In this document: one piece after another, positions 24,951-33,825 of the stretch
Numbering within the stretch: position 1 is the first letter of the stretch
Layout: each line of letters begins with the position of its first letter
NCBI GenBank assembly: GCA_963678585.2
Contig: CAXXGA010000001.1
Location: forward strand, 248,001 to 312,000
Length of the DNA stretch: 64,000 nt
Reading direction: 5' to 3'
Source: Breoghania sp963678585
GTDB lineage: Bacteria > Pseudomonadota > Alphaproteobacteria > Rhizobiales > Stappiaceae
Program-made: the position numbers and the translations under genes
Notes under the pieces: generated by a model
The model's database searches: none
Seen by the model: the letters and a program-made list of their open reading frames with translations, nothing else
What the model was told of the DNA's origin: nothing

Positions 24951-24975
24951 AAAAAGGCGGCCCCGAAGCGCCGCC
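24951..24975 (-). terminator. Terminator of the TPP-enzyme gene
   Basis: On the minus strand GGCGGC (24970-24975) pairs with GCCGCC (24956-24961) across a GCTTCGGG loop and is followed by TTTTT. It lies 35 bases after the leftward gene's stop. Confidence 0.8.
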
Positions 24976-25010
24976 CTTTCCTTGTTCAGTTCCCAGCCGA
25001 GCTTCCCGGC

Positions 25011-26699
25011 TCAGCCCTTCGCCTTCGCCAGCGCGTTTTCGCGGATGGCGGAGAGCGTGGTCACGGGCGAGATGACTTCCGGATCCAGATGCAGGTGCAG
25101 CAGCGAGAGCTTGCCCGACGCCCGCGCACGTTCAAAAGCGGGCCCGAATTCCGACGTCTCGCGCACCGTCTCGCCGTGTCCGCCATAGGCGCGGATCAGG
25201 TCGGCGAAATCCGGGTTGGCCATCATGGTGGCGGAAACCCGGCCGGGATATTCGCGCTCCTGATGCATGCGGATGGTGCCGTAGATGCCGTTGTCGATGC
25301 ACAGGATGATGACGGCTGCGCCCGCCTGCATGGCCGTGCCAAGCTCGTTCATGGTCATCTGCAGACAGCCGTCGCCTGCAAAGCACACCACGTCGCTTTC
25401 CGGGTGGCGGATCTTGGCAGCCACCGCCGCAGGCAGGCCGTAGCCCATGGAACCGCACGTCGGCGCAAGCTGCGTGCCGAAACGCTGGAACCGGTGGAAG
25501 CGGTGCAGCCAGGTGGCGTAGTTGCCCGCGCCGTTGGTCATGATGGCGTCCGGCTTCAGGTTGTGCCGCAGCCAGGTCATCACCTCGCCCATCTGCAAGG
25601 GGCCTTGCGTTGCGGGCGGCTGGTCCGACCAGGCGTGATAGGCCTCGTTGGCGGCGCGTGTCTCACCCGACCAGACGATCTCGTTGGGAGGCTGCAAGCC
25701 TTCCAGCGCCGCCGTGAACGCCTCCGGCGAGGCGTGAATGGCGAGGCTCGGCTGATAGACACGGCCAAGTTCTTCCGCGCCCGCATGGACGTGGACGAAG
25801 GTTTGCGAGGGCGCGGGGATATCGAGAAGCGTGTAGGACTGGCTCGGCACTTCCGAAAGCCGTCCGCCCGCCAGCAGAATCAGGTCCGCATTGCGGATAC
25901 GTTCAACCAGCTTCGGATTGACGCCGAGGCCCAGATCGCCGGCATAGTTGGGGTGGTTGTGATCGAACAGCATCTGGCGGCGGAAGGAACAGGCGACCGG
26001 CAGGTCGAAGCGTTCGGCAAAGCGCGCAAGCCGGGCGGTTGCCGCTTCCGACCAGCCGCTGCCGCCCGCGATCACGACGGGGCGCTTTGCGGCCCACAGC
26101 ATCTTCTGGAGATCCGCCATCTGGGCGAGCCCCGGATGGGTCTCCACGTGGGTGGCGGGTTTCGCGGCTGCGACCGCCTCTTCCACCAGCATGTCCTCCG
26201 GCAGCGCCAGCACCACCGGGCCGGGACGTCCCGAACAGGCGACGGAGAAGGCGCGCGCGATCATTTCCGGAACACGTGCGGCGTCCTCGATTTCGGCCAC
26301 CCACTTGGCGATGGAGCCGAACATCTTGGTGTAATCGACTTCCTGGAAGGCGTCGCGCCCGCGCATGCCGCGCTCGATCTGTCCGATGAACAGGATCATC
26401 GGCGTGGAATCCTGCTGGGCGACATGAACGCCCGCCGAAGCATTGGTGGCGCCGGGCCCGCGGGTCACCATGCAGATGCCGGGCTTGCCCGACATCTTGC
26501 CCCAGGCCTCCGCCATCATCGCCGCACCGCCTTCCTGACGGCACACGGTCACCGGCAGGGACGCGTCGTGCAACGCGTCCAGCACGGCCAGATAACTCTC
26601 ACCGGGAACGCAGAAGACACGCTCCGCTCCATTCGCCTCCAGCGCATCGACGAGGAGTTGTCCTCCGGTCTTCTTGTTTTGCGCAGCTACGTCACTCAT
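25011..26699 (-). CDS. Thiamine-diphosphate enzyme, acetolactate synthase-like
   Basis: Protein of 562 residues with the three-domain fold of the acetolactate synthase/benzoylformate decarboxylase superfamily. The N-terminal Pyr domain has the catalytic glutamate in VCRQEGGAAMMAEAWGK; the middle domain follows (RPVVIAGGSGW); the C-terminal PP domain has the metal/TPP motif GDGCLQMTMNELGTAM ... DN. The pairing of catalytic Glu and GDG shows an active TPP enzyme, but not which one: no small acetolactate-synthase subunit lies beside it, so a decarboxylase, carboligase or catabolic acetolactate synthase are all possible. Monocistronic. Confidence 0.85.
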   Translation of the reverse strand: MSDVAAQNKKTGGQLLVDALEANGAERVFCVPGESYLAVLDALHDASLPVTVCRQEGGAAMMAEAWGKMSGKPGICMVTRGPGATNASAGVHVAQQDSTPMILFIGQIERGMRGRDAFQEVDYTKMFGSIAKWVAEIEDAARVPEMIARAFSVACSGRPGPVVLALPEDMLVEEAVAAAKPATHVETHPGLAQMADLQKMLWAAKRPVVIAGGSGWSEAATARLARFAERFDLPVACSFRRQMLFDHNHPNYAGDLGLGVNPKLVERIRNADLILLAGGRLSEVPSQSYTLLDIPAPSQTFVHVHAGAEELGRVYQPSLAIHASPEAFTAALEGLQPPNEIVWSGETRAANEAYHAWSDQPPATQGPLQMGEVMTWLRHNLKPDAIMTNGAGNYATWLHRFHRFQRFGTQLAPTCGSMGYGLPAAVAAKIRHPESDVVCFAGDGCLQMTMNELGTAMQAGAAVIILCIDNGIYGTIRMHQEREYPGRVSATMMANPDFADLIRAYGGHGETVRETSEFGPAFERARASGKLSLLHLHLDPEVISPVTTLSAIRENALAKAKG

Positions 26700-26821
26700 G
26701 AATCACCCTCTGTGCCCATTTTGGCGCGATCATAGAGGGCGGAAGTCGGTGAGGGAATCGCAGCGGCACGTGATCTTTCGCGTATGCACCGCTGCGTAAA
26801 CGTCGCAAGGGGCGAAACGGC

Positions 26822-27202
26822 TCAGATCGGCTGGACGGTCACCACCTGAAAAGTGTGCATCTCGCCGTCGTCATCGCGGATGGAGACATATTCGCCCGGC
26901 CTGAAGGGATGGGCCGCAAAGCGGTAACCGGCCTCGTCATCCTCGTCGCCGTCAATGTCATAGCGGAAGGCCCACGAGCCGCCGGGCCGGTGGACGAGAT
27001 GGCCGATATCGTGCTGCTCGTCGCCCCAGAAGCGGCGCACGCGGCACTTGTCGCGTTCGGCCTTCCAGTTGACGGGATCGATCTCGCCGTCCTGCGTCAG
27101 GGGAGCGACGAATTCATAGCCATGGCGGTTGGAGCCGTTGGGATGCTCTTTCGTGCGCGCCAGATTGAGCCGAATTCTCTTCAGTTCCGAAAGGTCACCC
27201 AT
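26822..27202 (-). CDS. Conserved protein of unknown function
   Basis: Protein of 126 residues, hydrophilic and acidic towards the C-terminus. The first 35 residues (RIRLNLARTKEHPNGSNRHGYEF) and the later FRPGEYVSIRDDDGEMHTFQVV look like a compact conserved fold. No signal peptide or membrane segment. I do not recognise a named family and assign no function. GAGGAG sits about 9 bases before the ATG at 27202; a GTG 13 codons upstream is the alternative. Confidence 0.75.
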   Translation of the reverse strand: MGDLSELKRIRLNLARTKEHPNGSNRHGYEFVAPLTQDGEIDPVNWKAERDKCRVRRFWGDEQHDIGHLVHRPGGSWAFRYDIDGDEDDEAGYRFAAHPFRPGEYVSIRDDDGEMHTFQVVTVQPI

Positions 27203-27400
27203 GGCGTTTTTCTCCTCGTCGTCGCCTCTTTGAGATTTCACTCATTATTCTAAGACGGCATTAACTTTGCCATTTCCGCTGGGGAATGCGCCTGTCACTA
27301 TTTTCAGGCTGCCTCAATTTGCAGCAAGTTCATTGATTGAAGTCAACGCCGATACACATACAGTCAATAGAATAACCGGAGGCTGCCCCTTCGGGACAAC

Positions 27401-29005
27401 ATGCGCCTTGGACAGGTTCTTCACGTGACTGACGATATGCAGGCCAAGGTTCTCGCCATGCTGGAAAATCCGCCCACCCACGGGACGGCCGGCCCGGTCA
27501 CGCGTATCGATACGCATGCGGCAGTGGTTATTCTGGCGGGCGACAGCGCGTGGAAAATGAAGCGCGCGGTGCGCTTTCCCTTTCTCGACTATTCCACGCT
27601 GGAAAAGCGCGAGATCGCCTGCAAACGCGAGATCGAGGTGAACCGGCCCAACGCACCGCAGATCTATCGCGACGCGGTTCCCGTGACGATGGAAGCGGAC
27701 GGACATCTGACCATCGACGGTCAGGGCGAGACGGTGGAATGGCTCGTCCACATGACGCGGTTCGACGAGACCCGCACGCTCGACATCCTGGCCGAACGGG
27801 GCCCGCTGCCCGACGGGATGGCGGATCAGCTTGCCGATATTTTCGCCGCCGCCCATGCGACCGCCCCGCCGGTCGACGAGGCGGGCGCCGCCGACTGGAT
27901 AGACGATCTGGAATCCTACGTGGACCAGAACCGCGCCGCCTTTCTGGCAAATCCGGATCTTTTCCCGCCCGAACGCGTGCGCATGCTGAACGCCGAAGCG
28001 AACGCCATGCTCTCGTGGATCCGCCCGCTGCTGGACCAGCGCGGACGCACCGGCTCCATCCGGCGCTGTCACGGCGATGCGCATCTGGGCAATATCGTGC
28101 TGATCGACGACAAGCCCGTGCTCTTCGACGCCATCGAATTCGACGACCGGATCGCGACCGGCGACGTGCTCTACGATCTCGCCTTTCCGCTGATGGATCT
28201 CGTCCTGCGCGGGCACGAGAGCGACGCCAACCGGTTGCTGAACCGCTATCTGGCGGAAACGCAGCGCCTTGCGGACCTTGAGGATCTGGCCGCCCTTCCC
28301 TTCTTCATGCTGATGCGCGCCTGCATCCGGGCGAAGGTGGCCGCCTCGCGCGCCGTCAATCTCGCGCCGGAGAACCGGCAGGCGGCCCTCGATGACGCCA
28401 TCCGCCATTTCGAGCTTGCAGAACGTTTTCTGGAAGCGCCCGATCCGCGGCTGATCGCGGTGGGCGGCCTTTCCGGCACCGGCAAATCCACGCTTGCGCG
28501 CGCCCTTGCGCCGGAGCTGGCCATGCCGCCGGGCGCGGTGGTCCTGCGCTCCGATGTTGAACGCAAGCTGCTGTTCAACGCCAAGCTCACCGAGCAATTA
28601 CCGCCGGAAGCCTATACCGACACGATCACGCAGGAGGTCTACACGCGGCTGCGCGAAAAGGCGGAATTCGTACTGGCCGCCGGGCGTAGCGTGATCGTCG
28701 ACGCCGTTTTCGCCCGAGCCCGCGAGCGCGACGGCATGAAGAGGCTCGCCGCCACGCTGGAGGTTCCCTTCCGTGGCCTTTGGCTGGAAGCCGACCCGAA
28801 ACTCATGGAAGAGCGCGTGGATGCGCGCAAGAACGACGCCTCCGACGCCGATGTCGCGGTGGTGCGCTTCCAGTTGCGTTTCGACCTCGGGCGGATCGAC
28901 TGGCCGCGCGTCGAGGCATCGGGAACGCCTCAGGAAACGAAAGCCAATGCCAGGGCTGTGCTGGCTGCGGCCGAGGTTCCCGACGCCCACGCGCCTTGCG
29001 CCTGA
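27401..29005 (+). CDS. APH-like kinase fused to a P-loop kinase domain
   Basis: Protein of 534 residues with two halves. The N-terminal half (about 1-340) is an aminoglycoside-phosphotransferase-like fold with the catalytic loop RCHGDAHLGNI and the metal site IEFDDRI. The C-terminal half (about 350-520) is a P-loop kinase with Walker A GGLSGTGKST and a later DARKND segment. This fusion occurs widely in proteobacteria; its substrate is not established, and resistance to an aminoglycoside should not be assumed. Start is uncertain: ATG 27401, GTG 27425 and ATG 27437 are all in frame, and homologues usually begin near MQAKVLAML. The nearest GGAGG is 18 bases before ATG 27401. Confidence 0.8.
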   Translation: MRLGQVLHVTDDMQAKVLAMLENPPTHGTAGPVTRIDTHAAVVILAGDSAWKMKRAVRFPFLDYSTLEKREIACKREIEVNRPNAPQIYRDAVPVTMEADGHLTIDGQGETVEWLVHMTRFDETRTLDILAERGPLPDGMADQLADIFAAAHATAPPVDEAGAADWIDDLESYVDQNRAAFLANPDLFPPERVRMLNAEANAMLSWIRPLLDQRGRTGSIRRCHGDAHLGNIVLIDDKPVLFDAIEFDDRIATGDVLYDLAFPLMDLVLRGHESDANRLLNRYLAETQRLADLEDLAALPFFMLMRACIRAKVAASRAVNLAPENRQAALDDAIRHFELAERFLEAPDPRLIAVGGLSGTGKSTLARALAPELAMPPGAVVLRSDVERKLLFNAKLTEQLPPEAYTDTITQEVYTRLREKAEFVLAAGRSVIVDAVFARARERDGMKRLAATLEVPFRGLWLEADPKLMEERVDARKNDASDADVAVVRFQLRFDLGRIDWPRVEASGTPQETKANARAVLAAAEVPDAHAPCA

Positions 29006-29130
29006 CGGCCTCGCGCCTGCCCTCTCCCCTGCCCAAGACCGGGAACCGACCGCTTCTGCCGCCGGAAAAGATCGATTATGCTTCCCGCATCCGGCATGCC
29101 AGGATTCCTGGCTGGAAGAAGGGGCGGGCA

Positions 29131-30042
29131 ATGGATTTCAAGCGGAACGGCATTTGCGGGCCGGTGCGGCTCGTCGCGCTGATGATCGGCGTTATTTTCG
29201 CCGCTGTTACAGGCTTTGCAGCGGGCCCCGCGGGAGCCGCGGATGCAGAGCGGGCGGAGCTTTCCGACAAGCTGCCGGAGACGACGATCATCCAAGACGG
29301 CATCACCGCGAGGCTCTTCATGGCGCCGTCCCCCGACGACGCCACGATGAAAGCGCCGCAACTGGAGATCAGCGTAGGCGGCAACACCGTCGCACAGGTC
29401 ACCGGCGAGGCGAGCGGCTGGGACACGCCGCAGGGCACCGTCGGCTTTTTCGAGATCGATCCGGCCAACGACACGCCCGAGATCGTCTTCACCTCCTATT
29501 CCGGCGGCGCGCATTGCTGCACGCAGATCTATGTGATGCGCAAGGATGAGACGGGCGCGTGGCAGACGGTCGATTTCGGCATGTTCGACGGAGAGGGCGG
29601 GCATTTCTCCGACCTCGACGGCGACGGTGAGGCGGAGTTGTCGACCTATGACAACGCCTTTCTCTACGCCTTCGATTGCTATGCCTGCTCCGCCGCGCCG
29701 CTGATGATCCTGACGGAGAGAGGCGGCCAGCGGATCGACGTCACGCGCGAGCCGAAATTCGAAAAGGCCCACAGGGCGCGGCTCGCCTTCATGAACGAGC
29801 GGCTGGCTGAGTCCCAAAAGGAATTCTCGCCGGGCTTCTTTTCCGGATGGGTCGCACAAAAGGCGCTTCTGGGCGAAGGCTACGACGCATGGGAGACCAT
29901 GAAGAACGCCTATCGCGGTTATGTCGATGAAGGCTTCGAAAGCTGCCCGGAGGACAAGCCGAACTGCTCGGAGAAAGAACAGGTCACGCTGCGCTTTCCG
30001 GCAGCGCTGACCGTGTTCCTGAAGCAGCAGGGCTATCTCTGA
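29131..30042 (+). CDS. Secreted protein of unknown function
   Basis: Protein of 303 residues with a Sec signal peptide (core VALMIGVIFAAVTGFAAG, cut after GAA). The mature part has a beta-rich segment with SYSGGAHCCTQIYVMR and a metal-loop-like DLDGDGEAELSTYDNAF, followed by FDCYACSAAP: two cysteine pairs that could form disulfides. The DxDGDG loop resembles calcium-binding FG-GAP/VCBS or dockerin-like loops. The C-terminal third is helical. No enzyme family recognised. GAAGAAGGGG precedes the ATG at 29131. Lies 125 bases after the kinase fusion; the link is unknown. Confidence 0.75.
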   Translation: MDFKRNGICGPVRLVALMIGVIFAAVTGFAAGPAGAADAERAELSDKLPETTIIQDGITARLFMAPSPDDATMKAPQLEISVGGNTVAQVTGEASGWDTPQGTVGFFEIDPANDTPEIVFTSYSGGAHCCTQIYVMRKDETGAWQTVDFGMFDGEGGHFSDLDGDGEAELSTYDNAFLYAFDCYACSAAPLMILTERGGQRIDVTREPKFEKAHRARLAFMNERLAESQKEFSPGFFSGWVAQKALLGEGYDAWETMKNAYRGYVDEGFESCPEDKPNCSEKEQVTLRFPAALTVFLKQQGYL

Positions 30043-30045
30043 CAT

Positions 30046-30070
30046 GGCGGGGCCGGAAGCCGGCCCGCCG
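30046..30070. terminator. Hairpin between convergent genes
   Basis: GGCCGG-AAG-CCGGCC, extended by GGCGG/CCGCC with one bulge, fills the 30-base gap between the secreted protein gene and the acetyltransferase gene. There is no T-run; it could act in both directions. Confidence 0.45.
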
Positions 30071-30072
30071 CA

Positions 30073-32592
30073 CTAGCCTTTCTCGCCGGGGTCTTTCGCA
30101 TCGAAGCGGACTTCGGCGACCGACAGGGTGACCACGGAAACGGATTCGTCATCCGAAGACGGCCTGATCTTGAACCCGAGCGAGCGGCACATGTCCAGCA
30201 TGGTGCTGTTTTCCTTCAGCACCTCGCCCGTGACCGTCTCGATGCCGTCGCCGTCGGCATATTCGATGATGAGGTTCATCAGCATCCAGCCGAGCCCTTT
30301 CCCCTTCAGATCCGACTGCACCATGATGGCGTATTCGCCGGTCTTGTGATCGGGGTCGGCATGAAGGCGCACCGCGCCCACCATGACGCCGGTGGAGGCG
30401 TCGAAGGCGGCAAAGGCCATGGCGCGCGAGTAGTCGAGCTGGGTCAGGCGCGCGAGGAAGGCGTGCGAGAAATCGCGCACCGGCGCGAAGAAGCGCAGGC
30501 GCAGATCCTCCTGACTGACCGCCTCGAAGAAGGCCTTGAAGCTGTCCTCGTCGTCCGGGCGCACGGGGCGCACGAAGAAGCGGCGGCCATCTTTCAGTTC
30601 CAGCGTGCGCTCCCATTCCTTCGGATAGGGGCGGATCGCCAGACGCGAGGTCGCCATGCGGCCCGGCACGATATTGGGCGGAGCGACCGCGATGCGCATG
30701 TCGGTGATGGTGATGATGCCGTCCTCGTCCACATAGAAGGGATTGAGGTCGATTTCGCGGATTTCCGGAATATCGACGGCAAGCTGGGCAAGCTTGACCA
30801 GCACCATCGCGATGGCATGGCGGATATGGCGCGACTGCTCGTTCTCATCCGCATCGTGGAAGAGCCGGGAAATGCGCGTCCGCGCGATCAGCGCTTCGGC
30901 GAGATTGAGATCGAGCGGGGCGAGATCGAGGCCGTAATCGCCCGCATAATCGACCGCGGAGCCGCCGGGGCCGAACACGATGACCGGGCCGAAGGTGCGG
31001 TTGTCGGCAAGGCCCGCGAAAAGTTCTCCGGGCACCTTGCTCCCCGCCTTGCGCGGGATGGAAGGCGCGGGACCGAAATTGAGGTCATAGGCGGCCAGCA
31101 CATCGCGGCATTCGGAATGGTCGAGCCAGTCGCGCGGTTCGGCCAGCGCGTTGGTCACGATGGCGCGCGCCACCTCCATCTGCGGGGTGAAATCGTCCGG
31201 CAGGCTCGGCGGGTTCGCCATCAGGAGCTTCTTGCCCTCGCTGTAGCGCGCCACATACATGAAGGCGCGCACCGCTTCAGCGGAGGTGCGATAGCACGGA
31301 ATACCGGCGGCCTCCAGCATGCGCTGCGGAGCCTGTTCGGCGGTGGCGAGCGCCGCGATCACGGCCTTCTTGGCGCGCGGCTGGCCCGCCTGTCGTCCGG
31401 CCGCCGCCACGATGGCCGCCGCCGTTCCCATGGGCTGGGCGAAGGCGGTCGGCGCGGAGACGACGACGATGCCGTCCACGTTGCGATCCGCCAGCAGCAG
31501 CCGGATCAGTTCCTGATAGCTTTCCGGCGGGGCGTTGGAGGGGATGATCAACGGGTTTTCCGGGGCTACGAAGGAGCGCAGCATCGGCTGCACGGCCTCC
31601 TCCGTCACCGCGGAGATCTGGGCGATCTCGCCGCCGTGCGCCGCCACGCGGTCGGCGGCGAGGGTGGCGAGCGAGCGGCTGTTGGCGATGATCGCCAGAC
31701 GGCGACCGAGATTGGGGTGCACGCGGGTCACGGTCTCCGCGGCGTCGAACATGTCGTCGAGACCGGCCACGCGCAGAACGCCCGCGCGCATGAGCGCCGC
31801 GTCATAGACGGTGTCCATGGTTGCCAGACGACCGGCCGCGGTGAGCGAGCTTGGCGGCGGATCGGTACTGATGCCGGTGCGGATGAGAACGACCGGCTTC
31901 GCCCTTGCCGCCGCCCGCGCAGCCGACAGGAACTTGCGCGCATTGGTCACCGTTTCCAGCTGCACCATGATGGCGCGGGTTTCCACGTCGCTGGTGAACC
32001 AGTCGAGAAGATCCGCGATATCGACATCCACCCGGTCGCCGAGCGAGACCACATGGGAAAACCCGACCCCGTGCGCCGCCGCCCATGAAAGCGTCGCGTT
32101 CATGATGATGCCGGACCGGCAGACCATCGCCAGATCGCCGCCAGGCACCGTCTCCACGGAAAGATGCACCTGCATCCGGTGGCTGGGGGATGCGATGCCG
32201 AGACTGCCGGGACCGATGAGGCGCAGATTGTAGGGCCGCGCGGCCTCCAGCATGCCCTTCAGCGTTTCCGGCGGCCAGACCTCGAAACCGGATGCGATCA
32301 TCACCGCCGCACGGGTACCGCCCGCGCCCAGCTTCGCGATGGTCTCCACCGCATGTTCCGGCCCGCAGGCCAGCACCGCGAGATCGGGCATCTGATCCAT
32401 ATCGTCCAGACTGTCGGCCTCGGAGAACGCGCCGTGCGTGTCCTTGAACCCGACAAGCGTGGTCGGCGAGAGATAGCCGCTGTCGGCCATGCGCTCCAGC
32501 AGAGAACTCAGCTCGTCCTCCCCCAGATAGTTGGGGCCGATCAACGCGATCGATTTGGGCTTGAGCAATCCGTTGAGGTTGATGATGGTCAT
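30073..32592 (-). CDS. Pat-like GNAT acetyltransferase with degenerate CoA-ligase half
   Basis: Protein of 839 residues with the layout of bacterial protein acetyltransferases Pat/PatZ: CoA-binding and succinyl-CoA-ligase-like domains (about 1-470), an ATP-grasp remnant (about 480-680) and a C-terminal GNAT domain (about 690-830). The GNAT acetyl-CoA loop SDLKGKGLGWMLM is intact, so lysine acetylation of metabolic enzymes is plausible. The ligase half has lost expected motifs: GPNCLG reads GPGSLG, the HTG phospho-histidine region reads SSLTAAGRLA, and GGGPG reads NSRSLAT. The ATP-grasp part is short: only 28 residues lie between LAAYDLN and FGPVIVFG, where about 90-100 are usual. ATG 32592; an upstream in-frame start encodes no conserved sequence. 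Confidence 0.83.
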   Translation of the reverse strand: MTIINLNGLLKPKSIALIGPNYLGEDELSSLLERMADSGYLSPTTLVGFKDTHGAFSEADSLDDMDQMPDLAVLACGPEHAVETIAKLGAGGTRAAVMIASGFEVWPPETLKGMLEAARPYNLRLIGPGSLGIASPSHRMQVHLSVETVPGGDLAMVCRSGIIMNATLSWAAAHGVGFSHVVSLGDRVDVDIADLLDWFTSDVETRAIMVQLETVTNARKFLSAARAAARAKPVVLIRTGISTDPPPSSLTAAGRLATMDTVYDAALMRAGVLRVAGLDDMFDAAETVTRVHPNLGRRLAIIANSRSLATLAADRVAAHGGEIAQISAVTEEAVQPMLRSFVAPENPLIIPSNAPPESYQELIRLLLADRNVDGIVVVSAPTAFAQPMGTAAAIVAAAGRQAGQPRAKKAVIAALATAEQAPQRMLEAAGIPCYRTSAEAVRAFMYVARYSEGKKLLMANPPSLPDDFTPQMEVARAIVTNALAEPRDWLDHSECRDVLAAYDLNFGPAPSIPRKAGSKVPGELFAGLADNRTFGPVIVFGPGGSAVDYAGDYGLDLAPLDLNLAEALIARTRISRLFHDADENEQSRHIRHAIAMVLVKLAQLAVDIPEIREIDLNPFYVDEDGIITITDMRIAVAPPNIVPGRMATSRLAIRPYPKEWERTLELKDGRRFFVRPVRPDDEDSFKAFFEAVSQEDLRLRFFAPVRDFSHAFLARLTQLDYSRAMAFAAFDASTGVMVGAVRLHADPDHKTGEYAIMVQSDLKGKGLGWMLMNLIIEYADGDGIETVTGEVLKENSTMLDMCRSLGFKIRPSSDDESVSVVTLSVAEVRFDAKDPGEKG

Positions 32593-32896
32593 GATGGGAT
32601 GTGCAACAGCGGTCTTGCGGTTGTTATGAAGATCGAGGCGTATTCCCACCCGCACGGCACGCCGGGCGGACGGTCTTTTATCTGATTATTGGTTCACGCA
32701 AACATGCGTTTACCGGAGGAAGGCCGCCCTTCAACCAGCAATTCATGATGCGCAGGCTCCGCCAAAGTCGCAACTGCAAAAGCCCTGATGAAAGACCAGC
32801 TTGTGGACGGCCGCGACATACAGCCTGAGATTGTGCATTCCGTTCGCAAAAACGGTCGGTCGGGACCGGTTGTCCTTGCGGGTTCATCAACGAAAC

Positions 32897-32940
32897 GGCC
32901 CGCAGAAACGAAACGGATTTGCCGTTCATCTCTGCGGGCC
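32897..32940 (-). terminator. Terminator-like stem-loop after the stress-protein gene
   Basis: GGCCCGCAGA and TCTGCGGGCC form a 10-bp stem; an inner AACGG/CCGTT stem extends the fold. On the minus strand GTTTCGTT follows. It lies 55 bases after the leftward gene's stop. Confidence 0.65.
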
Positions 32941-32961
32941 GCCTTTCTTCCCGTGCGTCCT

Positions 32962-32988
32962 CCCCTCGCGCTGCGGGAGGGGAGGTGC
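32962..32988 (-). other. GC-rich stem-loop just after the stress-protein stop
   Basis: CCTCCCCTC and GAGGGGAGG with a 9-base loop, 6 bases after the stop. No T-run; likely protects the mRNA 3' end or assists the terminator at 32897. Confidence 0.5.
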
Positions 32989-32994
32989 GTTTCC

Positions 32995-33825
32995 TCAGTG
33001 AGCCATAACGACCGGTACGGTCATCGACTTCAGCATGCCGTAGGTTGCGCCGCCGAGCACGAACTCACGCATCCGCGAATGGCCGTAACCACCCATGACG
33101 ACCATATCGACCCCGTTGTCCGACACGTAGTTGAGAAGCGCATCGGAAACCGAGGTTTCGGGCGAAGAGATCGTTTCCAGCGTCACGTTGAGGCCGTGCC
33201 GCGACATGTAGGTGGCAACCTCCGCGCCCGGCTCGCCCGACTTGATCTGACCGCGGTCGACCATGACGACGGTGATCTTCTTGGCGAGCTTCAGCAAAGG
33301 CATTGCGGAGCGGATCGCGCGCACGGCCGTGGCGCTGCCGTCCCATGCCACCATCATGTGATCGACCGCCAGTTTCGGCTTGCCGGCGTAAGGCACGATC
33401 ATGATGGGCACGCCTGAATCGAACAGGGCCGCCTCGATCAGCACTTCGCCGATTGCATCGCCGCGTTCCGAATCATACTGGCCGATGACGATCAGGTCGG
33501 ACAGGCGACACTGTGCGATGAAGGGATCCGCAGCACCGCCCCCGGCCATCTGCACCATACGGCTCTCATAGCGCACGCCGTTGCGTCCGGCGGCACCCTC
33601 GAATTCCGTCAGGGCAGCCTTGGCGTCGTCCTGCGACTGCTTGCGGGCCTGTTCCAGATAATCGGCCGGCATGGGCGCGATCAGATAGCCCGGCATGACC
33701 GGATTGTAGGCCAGGGCCATCCCCGTCACATGCGCTTCCGTCTTAAGCGCCAGGTCAATCGCAACGCTCATTGCATTCTTGGGACCGTGCTGATCAACAA
33801 GAACAGTAATGTCTTTCAGTGTCAT
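32995..33825 (-). CDS. Tandem universal stress protein
   Basis: Protein of 276 residues made of two UspA-like domains (about 1-143 and 150-276). The second has the nucleotide-binding signature MGGYGHSRMREFVLGG; the first has the weaker IGQYDSERGD, so ATP binding is expected only in the C-terminal domain. Such proteins act in stress survival and anaerobic persistence. AGGAGG lies 8 bases before the ATG at 33825, suggesting strong translation. A palindromic FNR/FixK-type box lies about 92 bases upstream of the start, pointing to induction at low oxygen. Confidence 0.9.
   Translation of the reverse strand: MTLKDITVLVDQHGPKNAMSVAIDLALKTEAHVTGMALAYNPVMPGYLIAPMPADYLEQARKQSQDDAKAALTEFEGAAGRNGVRYESRMVQMAGGGAADPFIAQCRLSDLIVIGQYDSERGDAIGEVLIEAALFDSGVPIMIVPYAGKPKLAVDHMMVAWDGSATAVRAIRSAMPLLKLAKKITVVMVDRGQIKSGEPGAEVATYMSRHGLNVTLETISSPETSVSDALLNYVSDNGVDMVVMGGYGHSRMREFVLGGATYGMLKSMTVPVVMAH

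Larger units (their letters stand above)
32593..32994. other. Gap upstream of the acetyltransferase gene
   Basis: About 400 bases on the 5' side of the leftward acetyltransferase gene. It holds the hairpins at 32897 and 32962, both 3' of the stress-protein gene, and an AT-rich stretch at about 32676-32705 that may be the acetyltransferase promoter. No gene seen. Confidence 0.5.

Noticed and set aside
24951..24975. Hairpin as an IS feature
   Set aside because: It lies outside the IS ends and the T-run is on the minus strand, so it serves the TPP-enzyme gene.
27401..29005. Aminoglycoside resistance gene
   Set aside because: The APH fold alone does not show resistance; this fusion is a chromosomal family of unknown substrate.
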